The notes under the pieces are model-generated. The model made no database searches. It saw only the letters and a program-made list of their open reading frames with translations, and had not been told where the DNA came from. Source: Solirubrobacter taibaiensis (lineage in GTDB: Bacteria; Actinomycetota; Thermoleophilia; Solirubrobacterales; Solirubrobacteraceae). Taken from it: DNA of 64,000 bases. Each line of letters starts with the position of its first letter. Within the stretch, counting starts at the first letter, position 1. The position numbers and the translations under genes are program-made. This document shows positions 39,182 through 48,014 of this stretch, one piece after another. The stretch covers positions 124,001 to 188,000 of the forward strand of contig JAPDDQ010000007.1 in assembly GCA_027587225.1 (NCBI GenBank), given 5' to 3'.

Positions 39182-42151
39182 CTATTCCACGAGGTCGAAG
39201 CCACCGGCCAGGACCGCGTCGAGCCGCCCCGTACGCCACCCGCGCACGGCGTCTCGAACCAGCGGCGTAGGCCGCTCGCGGTAGCGCCGCACGATTGTCG
39301 TCCGATCCTGCCCCGACCCATCCTCGGCGGCCGTGATCGTCACCCGCACGCGCCGGCGGTCGTAGCCGCCGCGCCCGTCGGGGATCTCCAACACATGGAA
39401 CCCGTCCTCGGGCGCCAACGTCCGCAACGCCGCGAACCCTGAAACCGTCGCGTCGAAGCGGAACTTGCGCCCCGGCCGTTCTTCCACGACCTCCAACCGC
39501 ATGCCGCGTTCGTGGGCCCACGCCCGGTACATCGCCGCTATCCGCGGGCCGAATTCGGGGTCGCCCTCGACCCGGACGCGAGCGTCGGCGGGCTCGCCCG
39601 CGGCCAAAGCGTCCAACGCCTCGCCGAGCAACAGCAGCCGCTGGGCGGCGCGGCGGACGATCGCGGCGGGCGGGCGGCGGGCACTGCGCACGCGGTTCAG
39701 CAGCGACTGGGCGGAGCGCAGGCCGGACTCCATCCGGTCGCGCAGCTCGATCCCGGCCAGCACGGCAAGACGTCCCTCGTCCTCCCAGAACCCCGGCTCG
39801 GCCATCTGCGCGAGCAGCGCGTCCTTGGCCGCGACCTCCGCTTCCACCCGCGAGCTCACGTCCGCGTAGGCCGCTTCGAGCAGATCCAGCCCCGCACCGC
39901 CTTCACGGGCCAGCGTGCGCAGCGTCGTCTCGGCCGGGGTGGGCGCGACCTCCTCCGGCGCATCCGGGTCCTCGAACGTCACCTTCAGGCCGTCGCGCCC
40001 GGCGCGGACGAACAGGAACTGGTCCCCGCTGGGCACGTCGTGGCCGGCGATGGCGAGCGCCAAAGGCGTGAGGAAGTGCCGTTCGACGGCGCGCTTCAGG
40101 GGCCGCGCGCCGAGGTCGGGCGTGAAGCCCGCGTTCAACAGGAACTCCAGGGCGGAGTCGTCGAACTCCACCGCCCACTGCCTCGAACGGAGCCCGCGCC
40201 GCGCCAGGACGGATTCCAACTCAGCCGAGAGGATCTCGCGCATCACCGGGCGCGACAAAGGCCGGAAGACGACGGTGCGGTCGATCCGGTTGACGAACTC
40301 GCGCCGGAACGTCTTGGTCACCGCCTGCTCGACGCTGCGGGCGACGAAGCCGCCGGCCGCCGGCGAGAACCCGATCCCGGCGCCGGTCGGGATCGTGGCG
40401 CCGAGGTTCGAGGTCATGATGATCACGGCGTGGCGGAAGTCCGCGGCCTCGCCGCGCGGGTCACTCAGCCGCCCGTCGTCGAACACCTGCAGGAACAGGT
40501 CGAAGACGCCCGGATCGGCCTTCTCGAACTCGTCGAGCAGCACGACCGAGAACGGCTGCTTGCGGATCGACGCGACCAAGGACGCGTCCTCGGGCTCGCC
40601 GGTGCCGAGCAGGCGCCGCGCGCTGCCCTCGTTCTGGTACTCGGACAGGTCGATCCGGATCATCCGCTCGCTGCTGCCGAACAGGTACTCGGCGAGCGCC
40701 TTGGCGATCTCGGTCTTGCCCGTGCCGGTCGGGCCGACGAACAACAGCACGGCCAACGGACGCGTGGGATCGGTGAGCCCCGCCTTCAGCAAGGCGATCC
40801 GCTCCACCATCAGGTCCACCGCCTCCGGCTGCCCGACGACGCGCGCGCCGAAGAAGCGCCGCAGGCCGTCCACGTCGAGCCGCTCACGCTCGTCGAGCAT
40901 CGTCAGCGGCATCCCGGAACGCTCCGCGACGCTCTCCAGCACGTCGTTGACGCCGTACGCGTCGCCGGCGCGGCGGCGCGTGGCGTCCAACAAAGACAAC
41001 ACCGACCCGGGCAGCGCGCCCGGCAGGAAGTGGCGGGCGAGCGCGAGCGCCTCGTCGGCCACCACGGCGTCCGGCGCCACAGCGCGGGCGAGCTCGCGCG
41101 CGGCGGCCTCGGTGGCGGGCTGGATCCGCAGCGGTTCGAACGCGCTCCGGACGGTCGGGCGCTCCCGCAGCAGCCGCTCGTAGCCCGCGGGGTCGACCTC
41201 GCCCGCGATGTGCAGCTCCGCGCCTTCCATCCCCTGCAGGACCATGTCGAGCAGGCCGGTGCGGCTGTGACGATGCGTGCCCGTCCACAGCAGCTCCTCG
41301 AAGCGCGGGATGATCCACAGCACGGGCGCCCCGTCGAGCGCCTTGATGATCCGCTGGACTTGGGCCTCGAGCTCGCCGATGTAGCTCTGGCCCGCGTTGA
41401 TCTCGGTCGCGCCCGCCTCGAACACGAGCCAGCCCTTGCGAGCCAGCCCGGCGCCCAACGCCCGCAGCCGCGCCGTCCGGCCGGAACCCGCCTCGCCGAC
41501 GACCAGCACCGAGCGGTCGGCGTCGATCGCGCGCTGCAGCGCCTGAAGGTCGCGGTCGAACGCGTCGTCGCCGACGATCGCCTCGTCGAGCGCCTGGGCG
41601 GCGGCGTCGTCGTGCACACGGCCGATCCCGTCGAGCCGTCCTCGCACCTGGCGGACGCCGCGGCGGCGGGCGAGGTCCTTGCGCACGCTCGGGTCCAGCG
41701 CGTCGCCGAGCACCTCGACGAGCGCGAACACGTCCTCGAGCCGGTCTTCACCGATCTCGCCGAGCCGGACGTCCTCGTCGCGGCGCTCGATCAACTCGCG
41801 CAGGTCCTTCAGCGGCGAGCGCAGCCAGGCGTCACCGGTGGCGACCAGCAGGCGGGAGACGAGTCCCTCACCGACGCGGCGGTCGAGCGCGCGGAGCAGG
41901 AAGCTCGCGTACGCGCCACGGGCGCCGGGCACGAGCAGCAGCAGCGTGCCCTCCTCGCCGTCGCGCTGGGCGAGCGCCTCCAGCGCGACGAGCGCCGTCA
42001 TGCGGTCGCCGCGCACGAGCGCGAACAGCGCCTCGTCGTCCTCCTCGGACGCGAGCCGCACGGCCTCCTGGAACGTCGGGTTCGCCAACAGCGCGGCTGC
42101 CCGGCGCTCGGCCTTGGGCAGCGCGCGCAGCGCCGCGAGGAGCTCGTTCAC
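39182..42151 (-). CDS. ClpB-like AAA+ ATPase fused to a release-factor-like C-terminal body
   Basis: 989 residues. N-terminal region (1-180) unlike the Clp_N repeats. The first AAA domain (about 185-400) is degenerate: Walker A GEAGSGRT (lysine replaced by arginine, 219-226) and IIPRFEELL instead of an acidic Walker B. The second (about 435-710) is intact: GPTGTGKT (473-480), VVLLDEFEKA (537-545), IMTSNLG sensor 1, REFVNRID arginine finger, GARPLKR sensor 2. Residues about 757-989 resemble peptide release factor 2: an FWED coiled-coil start, MYRAWAHERGMRLEVVE, FAALRTLAPEDGFHVLEIP, and a tail with RLDAVLAGGFDLV; the GGQ domain is absent. GTG start overlaps the M20 stop by 4 bp. Confidence 0.82.
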   Translation of the reverse strand: MNELLAALRALPKAERRAAALLANPTFQEAVRLASEEDDEALFALVRGDRMTALVALEALAQRDGEEGTLLLLVPGARGAYASFLLRALDRRVGEGLVSRLLVATGDAWLRSPLKDLRELIERRDEDVRLGEIGEDRLEDVFALVEVLGDALDPSVRKDLARRRGVRQVRGRLDGIGRVHDDAAAQALDEAIVGDDAFDRDLQALQRAIDADRSVLVVGEAGSGRTARLRALGAGLARKGWLVFEAGATEINAGQSYIGELEAQVQRIIKALDGAPVLWIIPRFEELLWTGTHRHSRTGLLDMVLQGMEGAELHIAGEVDPAGYERLLRERPTVRSAFEPLRIQPATEAAARELARAVAPDAVVADEALALARHFLPGALPGSVLSLLDATRRRAGDAYGVNDVLESVAERSGMPLTMLDERERLDVDGLRRFFGARVVGQPEAVDLMVERIALLKAGLTDPTRPLAVLLFVGPTGTGKTEIAKALAEYLFGSSERMIRIDLSEYQNEGSARRLLGTGEPEDASLVASIRKQPFSVVLLDEFEKADPGVFDLFLQVFDDGRLSDPRGEAADFRHAVIIMTSNLGATIPTGAGIGFSPAAGGFVARSVEQAVTKTFRREFVNRIDRTVVFRPLSRPVMREILSAELESVLARRGLRSRQWAVEFDDSALEFLLNAGFTPDLGARPLKRAVERHFLTPLALAIAGHDVPSGDQFLFVRAGRDGLKVTFEDPDAPEEVAPTPAETTLRTLAREGGAGLDLLEAAYADVSSRVEAEVAAKDALLAQMAEPGFWEDEGRLAVLAGIELRDRMESGLRSAQSLLNRVRSARRPPAAIVRRAAQRLLLLGEALDALAAGEPADARVRVEGDPEFGPRIAAMYRAWAHERGMRLEVVEERPGRKFRFDATVSGFAALRTLAPEDGFHVLEIPDGRGGYDRRRVRVTITAAEDGSGQDRTTIVRRYRERPTPLVRDAVRGWRTGRLDAVLAGGFDLVE

Positions 42152-43458
42152 CGCAGCTTGGCGAGCTCCTCGTAGAGCGCCCGGGCGGCGGCGGCGCCCT
42201 GGTCGAGCGCGACGAGGCGGAACGACTCGTTCGGAGCGTGCAGGTTGTCGTCGGGGAGGCTGAAGCCGGACACGATCGCGGGGATGCCCCGCTCGGAGAA
42301 CGCGGCCAGCACCGGCAGCGTGCCGCCTGAGCGGATGAGCGCCGGAGCGACGCCGGTGGACCGCTCGAGCGCGCGGACCGCGGCCTGGAGCGCCGGCAGG
42401 GCGGGATCGAACGCGCTCGGCTCCGCCCGGTCGGTGGAGATGGTCAACTCGGCGCCGTCGGGCAGTGCGTCGCGCAGGAGCCCTTCGAGGTTCGCGGCGA
42501 TCACCTCGGACCGCTGGTCGCCGACGAGGCGCACGGACAGATCGGCGGTCGCGACGGGCACCACGATCGTGCGCGCCTCGCCGCCGTGCACGCGGTGCAC
42601 GTCCAGCGACGGCTCCGCCGTGGTGCGGACGTAGAACTCCTCCGCGGCGGTGGCGTCGGAGGGACGGGCGCCGACGCCCGCGAGCTCGGTCTCGCCGGTC
42701 GGGAGCGTCGCCCACGAGTCGATCTCCGCCGGCGACGGCGCCTTGACGCCGGCGCGGAGCGGCTCCGGCAGTTTGCCGTCGGGGCCGGGCAGGACCGCGG
42801 CGAGGATGGCGTGCAGCGCGTGGAACGCGTTCAGGGCGGCGCCGCCGTACATGCCCGAGTGCGCCGTCTGCGTGCCCGTGCGGACCTCGAGGTGGGCGAA
42901 CACCATCCCGCGCGTGGCGAGCGTCAGCGCGGGCCGGTCGGCGTCGACCATGCCGGAGTCGAACACGATCACCGCGTCGGCGCCGCGCGTGTCGGCCCGC
43001 ACCCAGTCGCCGACATCGTCGGAACCGGTCTCCTCGGCGCCTTCGATCAGCACGCGGATGTGGACGGGCAGCGCGCCCGCCTTCGCCAGCTCACACGCCA
43101 CGAACAGCAGCGGGAGGAAGTTGCCTTTGTCGTCGGTGGCGCCGCGGGCGTAGAGGCGCTCGTCGCGGATCGTCGGCTCGAACGGGGGCGAGTCCCACAG
43201 CTCGAGGTCACCCGGGTCCTGCACGTCGTAATGGCCGTAGATCATCACCGTCGGCGCGTTCTTCTTGGCCGAGCGCAACTCACCCACGACGAGCGGCGCT
43301 CCGCCCGGCGTGGCCACCATCTCCGCCGAGCCGCCTGCGCGGCGCACGCGCTGGATGGCCCAGGCGGCGGCGTGACGCAGCGACTCCTCGTCCCGCGCAC
43401 CCGCCGAGATCGACGGGATGCTCAGCCAGTCCTTGGCCTCGTCGAGCAGGTCACCCAC
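42148..43458 (-). CDS. M20 family metallopeptidase (dipeptidase/carboxypeptidase type)
   Basis: 436 residues. Metal-site motifs are MIYGHYDVQDPG, YARGATDDKGNFLP and IEGAEETGSDDV, with a later LHAPNES histidine, matching the di-zinc M20 peptidases such as CNDP/PepV-like dipeptidases. A lid/dimerisation domain occupies about residues 190-350. It hydrolyses short peptides or amino-acid amides in the cytoplasm. It overlaps the biotin carboxylase gene upstream by 8 bp and the ClpB-like gene downstream by 4 bp, so the three form one operon. Confidence 0.9.
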   Translation of the reverse strand: MGDLLDEAKDWLSIPSISAGARDEESLRHAAAWAIQRVRRAGGSAEMVATPGGAPLVVGELRSAKKNAPTVMIYGHYDVQDPGDLELWDSPPFEPTIRDERLYARGATDDKGNFLPLLFVACELAKAGALPVHIRVLIEGAEETGSDDVGDWVRADTRGADAVIVFDSGMVDADRPALTLATRGMVFAHLEVRTGTQTAHSGMYGGAALNAFHALHAILAAVLPGPDGKLPEPLRAGVKAPSPAEIDSWATLPTGETELAGVGARPSDATAAEEFYVRTTAEPSLDVHRVHGGEARTIVVPVATADLSVRLVGDQRSEVIAANLEGLLRDALPDGAELTISTDRAEPSAFDPALPALQAAVRALERSTGVAPALIRSGGTLPVLAAFSERGIPAIVSGFSLPDDNLHAPNESFRLVALDQGAAAARALYEELAKLR

Positions 43459-45208
43459 CCTTGATCACCGCCAGCGTGTCGCCGGACTTGACGGCGTCGC
43501 CTTCGGTGATCGGCAGTTCGGCGATGGTGCCCGCCTTGTGTGCCGTGATCTCGTTTTCCATTTTCATCGCCTCGATAATGCACACGAGCGCGCCTTCTTG
43601 AACTTCGGCGCCCTGCTCGACTAGGACCTTGAACACGTTGCCTTGCAGCGGGGAGGTGAGCGCGTCGCCCCCGCCGCCACCGCTGGAACCCTTGCGCTCG
43701 CGCTTCTTGGAAGGAGCGGCCTTCGGCACTGCGGCTTGATTGGACGAGCCCGCCTCGCCATGAACGACGACCGCGAAGCGCTTGCCGCTGACCTCGACGA
43801 CGTACTCGCGGGCAACGATCTCTGCTTCTTCGTCCGTGGGTTCCGGCTTCGGGACGGCGAGCGACTTGAGCCACTCCTTGTCCTCGATCAGGTCGCGGCA
43901 GGTCTCGCCCTTGGCCCACTGCTCGGAGGCCATGATCGCCTTGTGGAACGGGATCAGGGTCCTGACGCCTTCGATCTCGAACTCCTTGAGCGCTCGCGCC
44001 ATCCGGCGCGTGGCCTTCTCGCGGTCGGCGTCCCACACGATCAGCTTCGCGACCATCGGGTCGTACAGCGGCGTGATCTCGCTGCCGGCGAGCACGCCCG
44101 AGTCCACCCGCACGCCCGGGCCACTCGGCTCGCGGTAGTGCGTGACCGTGCCCGGCGCGGGCGCGAAGTTCTTCGCCGCGTCCTCGGCGTTGATGCGGCA
44201 CTCGATCGCGTGCCCGTGCCAGCGGATGTCGTCCTGGCCGAAGGAGATCGGCTCGCCGGCGGCGATCATGATCTGCTCGCGCACGATGTCCACGCCGGTG
44301 ACGGCCTCCGTCACGCAGTGCTCCACCTGCACGCGGGTGTTCATCTCCAGGAAGAAGTACTCGCCGTCGTCGGACAGCAGACCTTCGATCGTGCCCGCGC
44401 CGCGGTAGTCGACGGCGCGCGCGGCGTCGACCGCGATCTTGCCGATCCGTTCGCGCAGGTCCGCGTCCACCAGTGGCGCCGGGGATTCCTCGATCAGCTT
44501 CTGGTGGCGGCGCTGGATCGAGCAGTCGCGCTCGCCCAGGTGCACGACGGTGCCGTGGCCGTCGGCGAGCACCTGCACCTCGACGTGCCGCGGGTCCGGG
44601 AGATACCGCTCCAGGTAGACCGTCGCGTCGGAGAAGAACTTCTCGCCCTCGCGCGCGGCGCCCTCGAACGCGTCCTTGAGCTTGTCCGCCTCCAGCGCGA
44701 CGCGGAAGCCCTTGCCGCCGCCGCCGCCCGCGGCCTTGACCGCGATCGGGTAGCCGATCTCCTCCGCGATCTTCGCCGCGTCCTCGACCGTCTCGACCGG
44801 ATCGGTCGTGCCGGGCACGATCGGCACGCCCGCGTCCTGCATCAGCTCGCGCGCCTTGGTCTTTGAGCCCATCGCGTCGATCGCCGACGCGGGCGGCCCG
44901 ATGAACGTCACGCCGGCCTCCTCGAGCCGCCGCGCGAACGCGGCGTTCTCGGCCAGGAACCCGTAGCCGGGGTGTACTGCCTCGGCGCCGGACTCCTCGA
45001 TGACCTCGAGCAGCTTGTCGACGTTCAGATAGGACTCCGCCGCGGGCCCAGGCCCGAGCAGATAGGCGTGCGTCGCGCGCTTGACGTGCTGCGCTTCGCG
45101 GTCGGCCTCCGAGTAAACGGCCACCGACTCGATCCCGAGCTCGTCCAACGCTCGGATCACTCTCACCGCAATCTCGCCGCGGTTGGCGACCAGGACCCTA
45201 GTAAACAT
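43451..45208 (-). CDS. Acyl-CoA carboxylase alpha chain (biotin carboxylase + biotin carrier)
   Basis: 585 residues. The biotin carboxylase domain (1-445) shows VLVANRGEIAVRVIRALDEL, HPGYGFLAENAAFA, the ATP-grasp loop AGGGGGKGF and FLEMNTRVQVEHCVTE. A linker of about 60 residues with a KKRERKGSSGGGGG segment precedes the carrier domain, biotinylated on the lysine of EAMKMEN. It carboxylates biotin for acetyl/propionyl-CoA carboxylase; a carboxyltransferase partner is encoded at 61385-62953. It is divergent from the histidine phosphatase gene with only 8 bp between start codons. Confidence 0.95.
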   Translation of the reverse strand: MFTRVLVANRGEIAVRVIRALDELGIESVAVYSEADREAQHVKRATHAYLLGPGPAAESYLNVDKLLEVIEESGAEAVHPGYGFLAENAAFARRLEEAGVTFIGPPASAIDAMGSKTKARELMQDAGVPIVPGTTDPVETVEDAAKIAEEIGYPIAVKAAGGGGGKGFRVALEADKLKDAFEGAAREGEKFFSDATVYLERYLPDPRHVEVQVLADGHGTVVHLGERDCSIQRRHQKLIEESPAPLVDADLRERIGKIAVDAARAVDYRGAGTIEGLLSDDGEYFFLEMNTRVQVEHCVTEAVTGVDIVREQIMIAAGEPISFGQDDIRWHGHAIECRINAEDAAKNFAPAPGTVTHYREPSGPGVRVDSGVLAGSEITPLYDPMVAKLIVWDADREKATRRMARALKEFEIEGVRTLIPFHKAIMASEQWAKGETCRDLIEDKEWLKSLAVPKPEPTDEEAEIVAREYVVEVSGKRFAVVVHGEAGSSNQAAVPKAAPSKKRERKGSSGGGGGDALTSPLQGNVFKVLVEQGAEVQEGALVCIIEAMKMENEITAHKAGTIAELPITEGDAVKSGDTLAVIKGG

Positions 45209-45216
45209 GGGGGCGC

Positions 45217-45777
45217 GTGATCCTATCCCCAGCCCGCCTCGTCCTGGTCCGCCACGGCCAGTCGACCTACAACGCCAGCGGCCATCTGCAGGGCCAGACC
45301 GACACGGCGCTCTCCGATGTCGGCCGCGCCGAAGCCACGGCGTTGCGCCCTTTTCTGGCCCGTTTCGAGCAGGTCGTCACGAGCGATCTAGTCCGCGCGA
45401 GCGAGACCGCGGCGCTGCTCGGCTACCCCGACGCGACGCGTGACCCGCGCTGGCGCGAGATCGACCTCGGCGGCTGGGCCGGTCGCCCGATCGCCGAATT
45501 CCCCGACGAGCAACAAGGGGCCTGGCGAGGCGGTCCGCTGCACGCGGCCGACGGAGAATCGTGGGCGCGGTTCCTCGCGCGGGTCGGCGGTGCGGTCGAC
45601 GCGCTCGCCGCCGCGGGTGGCGACTGGCTGGTCGTCTGCCACGGCGGAGCCATCCGCGCGGCGCTCACCCACATCACCGGCGCGAACCCCCGCACGGTCA
45701 TCGGGCCGCCCAACACCAGCGTCACGGTGCTGCGCCCGCCCTTCGTCGAACGCTACGCCTGGACGCCCGCTTTGTAA
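45217..45777 (+). CDS. Histidine phosphatase family protein (phosphoglycerate mutase-like)
   Basis: 186 residues. The catalytic histidine is in LVLVRHGQSTYNASGHLQGQ, followed by SDLVRASETAALLG, REIDLGGWAGRPIAEFP (proton-donor glutamate) and VVCHGGAIRAAL with the second histidine. The family removes phosphate from small molecules such as sugar phosphates or alpha-ribazole phosphate; the substrate is not set by the sequence. It has a GTG start; its promoter must overlap the divergent biotin carboxylase gene. Confidence 0.88.
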   Translation: MILSPARLVLVRHGQSTYNASGHLQGQTDTALSDVGRAEATALRPFLARFEQVVTSDLVRASETAALLGYPDATRDPRWREIDLGGWAGRPIAEFPDEQQGAWRGGPLHAADGESWARFLARVGGAVDALAAAGGDWLVVCHGGAIRAALTHITGANPRTVIGPPNTSVTVLRPPFVERYAWTPAL

Positions 45778-45884
45778 GCGATGTGACGGCCCCTCTTTTC
45801 GGCGCAAGTTCTCACGCGAGGGTGCGTTCCAGAAGACACAGTCGCTCTCATCACTGGGGCCTTTGATGGGCGGCTCAAAGTGGG

Positions 45885-45926
45885 AACCGGCCGGCCGGCA
45901 CAATGGGGCCGCCGTGTCGGCCGGTT
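45885..45926. terminator. Hairpin in the 160-bp gap between two convergent genes
   Basis: AACCGGCCG (45885-45893) pairs with CGGCCGGTT (45918-45926) around a GC-rich loop of 24 bases. It lies 11 bp past the stop of the small minus-strand gene and about 110 bp past the phosphatase stop, so it could terminate either. No U-tract. The rest of 45778-45937 shows no gene. Confidence 0.35.
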
Positions 45927-45937
45927 ACCCCCCACCT

Positions 45938-46114
45938 TCACCCCCGGGAAACCCACCCCGGATCGCGATCGACACCCTCAAGCCTCGCCGCCCGTACCCA
46001 CGGGCTGACCTCCGTGGGTTGTCCCTCCCCTGAGGGCGGCGGGGTGGTGTCGACCAGGAACTGCTCGATCGCGGCCATGATCGCGGCGGCTTCCTCGGGC
46101 GAAGCGGCATCCAT
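45938..46114 (-). CDS. Small acyl-CoA carboxylase epsilon-like protein
   Basis: 58 residues. The pattern SPEEAAAIMAAIEQFLVD, a variable Pro-rich linker, then SPWVRAARLEGV resembles the small epsilon subunits that accompany actinobacterial acyl-CoA carboxylases (helix, linker, W-x-R-A-A-R motif). The biotin carboxylase gene lies about 730 bp away. The ATG at 46114 follows TACGCT by exactly six bases on the minus strand. The frame stays open far upstream, but that is antisense to the phosphoesterase gene. Family assignment is by eye and uncertain. Confidence 0.55.
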   Translation of the reverse strand: MDAASPEEAAAIMAAIEQFLVDTTPPPSGEGQPTEVSPWVRAARLEGVDRDPGWVSRG

Positions 46115-46120
46115 GCGCTG

Positions 46121-46126
46121 AGCGTA
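46121..46126 (-). promoter_or_regulatory. -10-like hexamer TACGCT before the epsilon-like gene
   Basis: On the minus strand TACGCT, six bases, then ATG at 46114. The divergent phosphoesterase starts 27 bp away, so the two promoters overlap. Confidence 0.4.
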
Positions 46127-46141
46127 TGACAGGATCGCGCC

Positions 46142-47956
46142 ATGCGCTCCGCCGTCCACGGGGCAGTGGCTGCCCTCCTGCTCCTCGCGCCTGCCGCCGC
46201 GGCCGATCCGGCCGGGAAGTCGACCACTGACGAGACGATCCAGGCCGTGTCCGGCTCGGGCTACGTCGCGCTCCAGCGCGCGTCCGGCGAGGACCATGGG
46301 ATTCGGCGGCATCCGTCGGCCCGCGCGGCCGAGAATCGCGACGAGACGCGGCGCTCGCTGGCGTTCTTCGGGCAGCTCACCGACCCGCAGATCGCGGACG
46401 AGATGTCGCCCGCGCGGGTGGACTTCCTGGATGCCGCGGGTGGGCAGATCAAGTCCTCGTGGCGTCCGCAGGAGGCGGTCGGGCTGCAGGTCTTCGACCA
46501 GGTCGTGCGCAACGTCAACGCCAACCGGACGAGCGAGATCCGCGACGGGAGCGGCAAGAAGGCGAAGCTCGGGTTCGTCGTGACCACCGGCGACCTCGCG
46601 GACAACCAGCAGCTCAACGAGACGCGCTGGTTCAAGACCGTGCTGGAAGGCGGGACGGTCGATCCGTTCTCCGGCAAGGCGATCAGCGCGTCCAACCCGT
46701 GCGCGACGGACGCCACTACCGCCGCGGCGCTCAACGCGGCCGTGGCCGCGCGGCAGTACACGGGCGTGGCCGACTACGACGACTATCCCGGCGTTCCCGG
46801 TGAGCGCTACAACGGCTTCTGGGACCCGGACGTCGCGCCGGGCGGCGGCCCGTACGCCGTGTTCCCGCGCTACCCCGGCTTCCTCGAGCGCGCCCAGCAG
46901 CCGTTCACGGCCGCCGGCCTGGACGTGCCGTGGTACATCGCCCGCGGCAACCACGACGGGCTCGTGCAGGGCAACGCGCCCGCGAGTGTGGATCTCTTCC
47001 GCACGATCGCGACCGGCTGCCTGAAGGTGTTCCCGTCCGCGACGCTCGACCCCGCGGCGTTCAGCGGCGCCGACGAGGACGAGGCGTTCCGCCGGATCGG
47101 CGACCCGGCGTTCATCCAGACGCTGCTGGCCGGCGCGAAGACGGTCCCGCCCGACCCGGACCGCCGGATCCTCTCCACCACGGAGTACAAGCAGGAGATC
47201 GGCGGGTCGCACGGCTACCGGCACGTCGAGGCCGCCGAGCGCAAGGCGTCGGACGAGAACGCGACCTACTACTCGTTCCGGCCGCGGAAGGGCGTCGAGC
47301 TCATCTCGCTCGACACGGTCGCCGAGGGCGGCGGGTCGACCGGCAACCTGGACCACCCGCAGTACCAGTGGCTGGAGCGCAAGCTCAAGGCGGCGCAGAA
47401 GGCCAAGCGGCTCGTGATCGCCTACGGGCATCACACGCTCGCGACGATGAGCAACTCCCGCAAGGACGAGGACGCGGGCTCCTGCGCGCCGACGCCCAAG
47501 CCCGGCTGCGACGCCGACCCGCGCCGCTCCTCACCGATCCACCGCGGCACGGCCGGCTCGGCGAGCGTGAAGGCGCTGTTGCTGAAGTACCCGAACCTGG
47601 TTGCCTATGTCGCGGGCCACACGCACGACAACCGGATCGACCTGATCCGCAAGGGTCGCGGCGGCTTCTGGCAGATCAACACGGCCTCGCACGCGGACAC
47701 GCCGCAGCAGAGCCGGCTGATCGAGGTCATGGACAACCGCAACGGCACGCTGTCGTTGTTCACGACCGTGCTCGACCACGCCGCGCCGATCGCCGCGCCC
47801 GCGCCGGGTACCGCGGCCGCGGGGTTCACGGAGACGCAGCTGGCGAGCGTGTCGCGGGTGCTGGCCTGGAACGACCCGCAGGCCGAGCGCGGCGCGCGCG
47901 GGCGCACGCTGGACCGCAACATGGAGCTCGTCCTGCGCGACCCCCGACTTAGGTAG
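46142..47956 (+). CDS. Secreted metallophosphoesterase (TIGR03767/PPA1498-like)
   Basis: 604 residues with an N-terminal signal peptide (about 1-21, ending AAAADPA). Calcineurin-like motifs are spread along the chain: FFGQLTDPQIADEM, VTTGDLADNQQLNETRWF, YIARGNHDGLVQG, IAYGHHTLATM and VAYVAGHTHDNRIDLI, together giving the two-metal site. A large insertion (about 170-230) is typical of this long actinobacterial group. It probably cleaves phosphoesters outside the membrane; the substrate is unknown. It is divergent from the 58-residue gene with 27 bp between start codons. Confidence 0.85.
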   Translation: MRSAVHGAVAALLLLAPAAAADPAGKSTTDETIQAVSGSGYVALQRASGEDHGIRRHPSARAAENRDETRRSLAFFGQLTDPQIADEMSPARVDFLDAAGGQIKSSWRPQEAVGLQVFDQVVRNVNANRTSEIRDGSGKKAKLGFVVTTGDLADNQQLNETRWFKTVLEGGTVDPFSGKAISASNPCATDATTAAALNAAVAARQYTGVADYDDYPGVPGERYNGFWDPDVAPGGGPYAVFPRYPGFLERAQQPFTAAGLDVPWYIARGNHDGLVQGNAPASVDLFRTIATGCLKVFPSATLDPAAFSGADEDEAFRRIGDPAFIQTLLAGAKTVPPDPDRRILSTTEYKQEIGGSHGYRHVEAAERKASDENATYYSFRPRKGVELISLDTVAEGGGSTGNLDHPQYQWLERKLKAAQKAKRLVIAYGHHTLATMSNSRKDEDAGSCAPTPKPGCDADPRRSSPIHRGTAGSASVKALLLKYPNLVAYVAGHTHDNRIDLIRKGRGGFWQINTASHADTPQQSRLIEVMDNRNGTLSLFTTVLDHAAPIAAPAPGTAAAGFTETQLASVSRVLAWNDPQAERGARGRTLDRNMELVLRDPRLR

Positions 47957-48014
47957 GGGCGGGAATCGACCCGCGCCCGATGTGGCGCGGGTCGGATCAG
48001 CCGACGATGAGGGC

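Noticed and set aside
39512..42175. 887-codon frame antisense to the ClpB-like gene
   Set aside because: Low-complexity Arg/Gln/Leu/Glu sequence mirrors the codon pattern of the real gene, and the start has no signals.
46115..47434. Upstream extension of the small epsilon-like gene to 498 codons
   Set aside because: The extension is antisense to the metallophosphoesterase; a -10-like hexamer and ATG at 46114 define the short gene.
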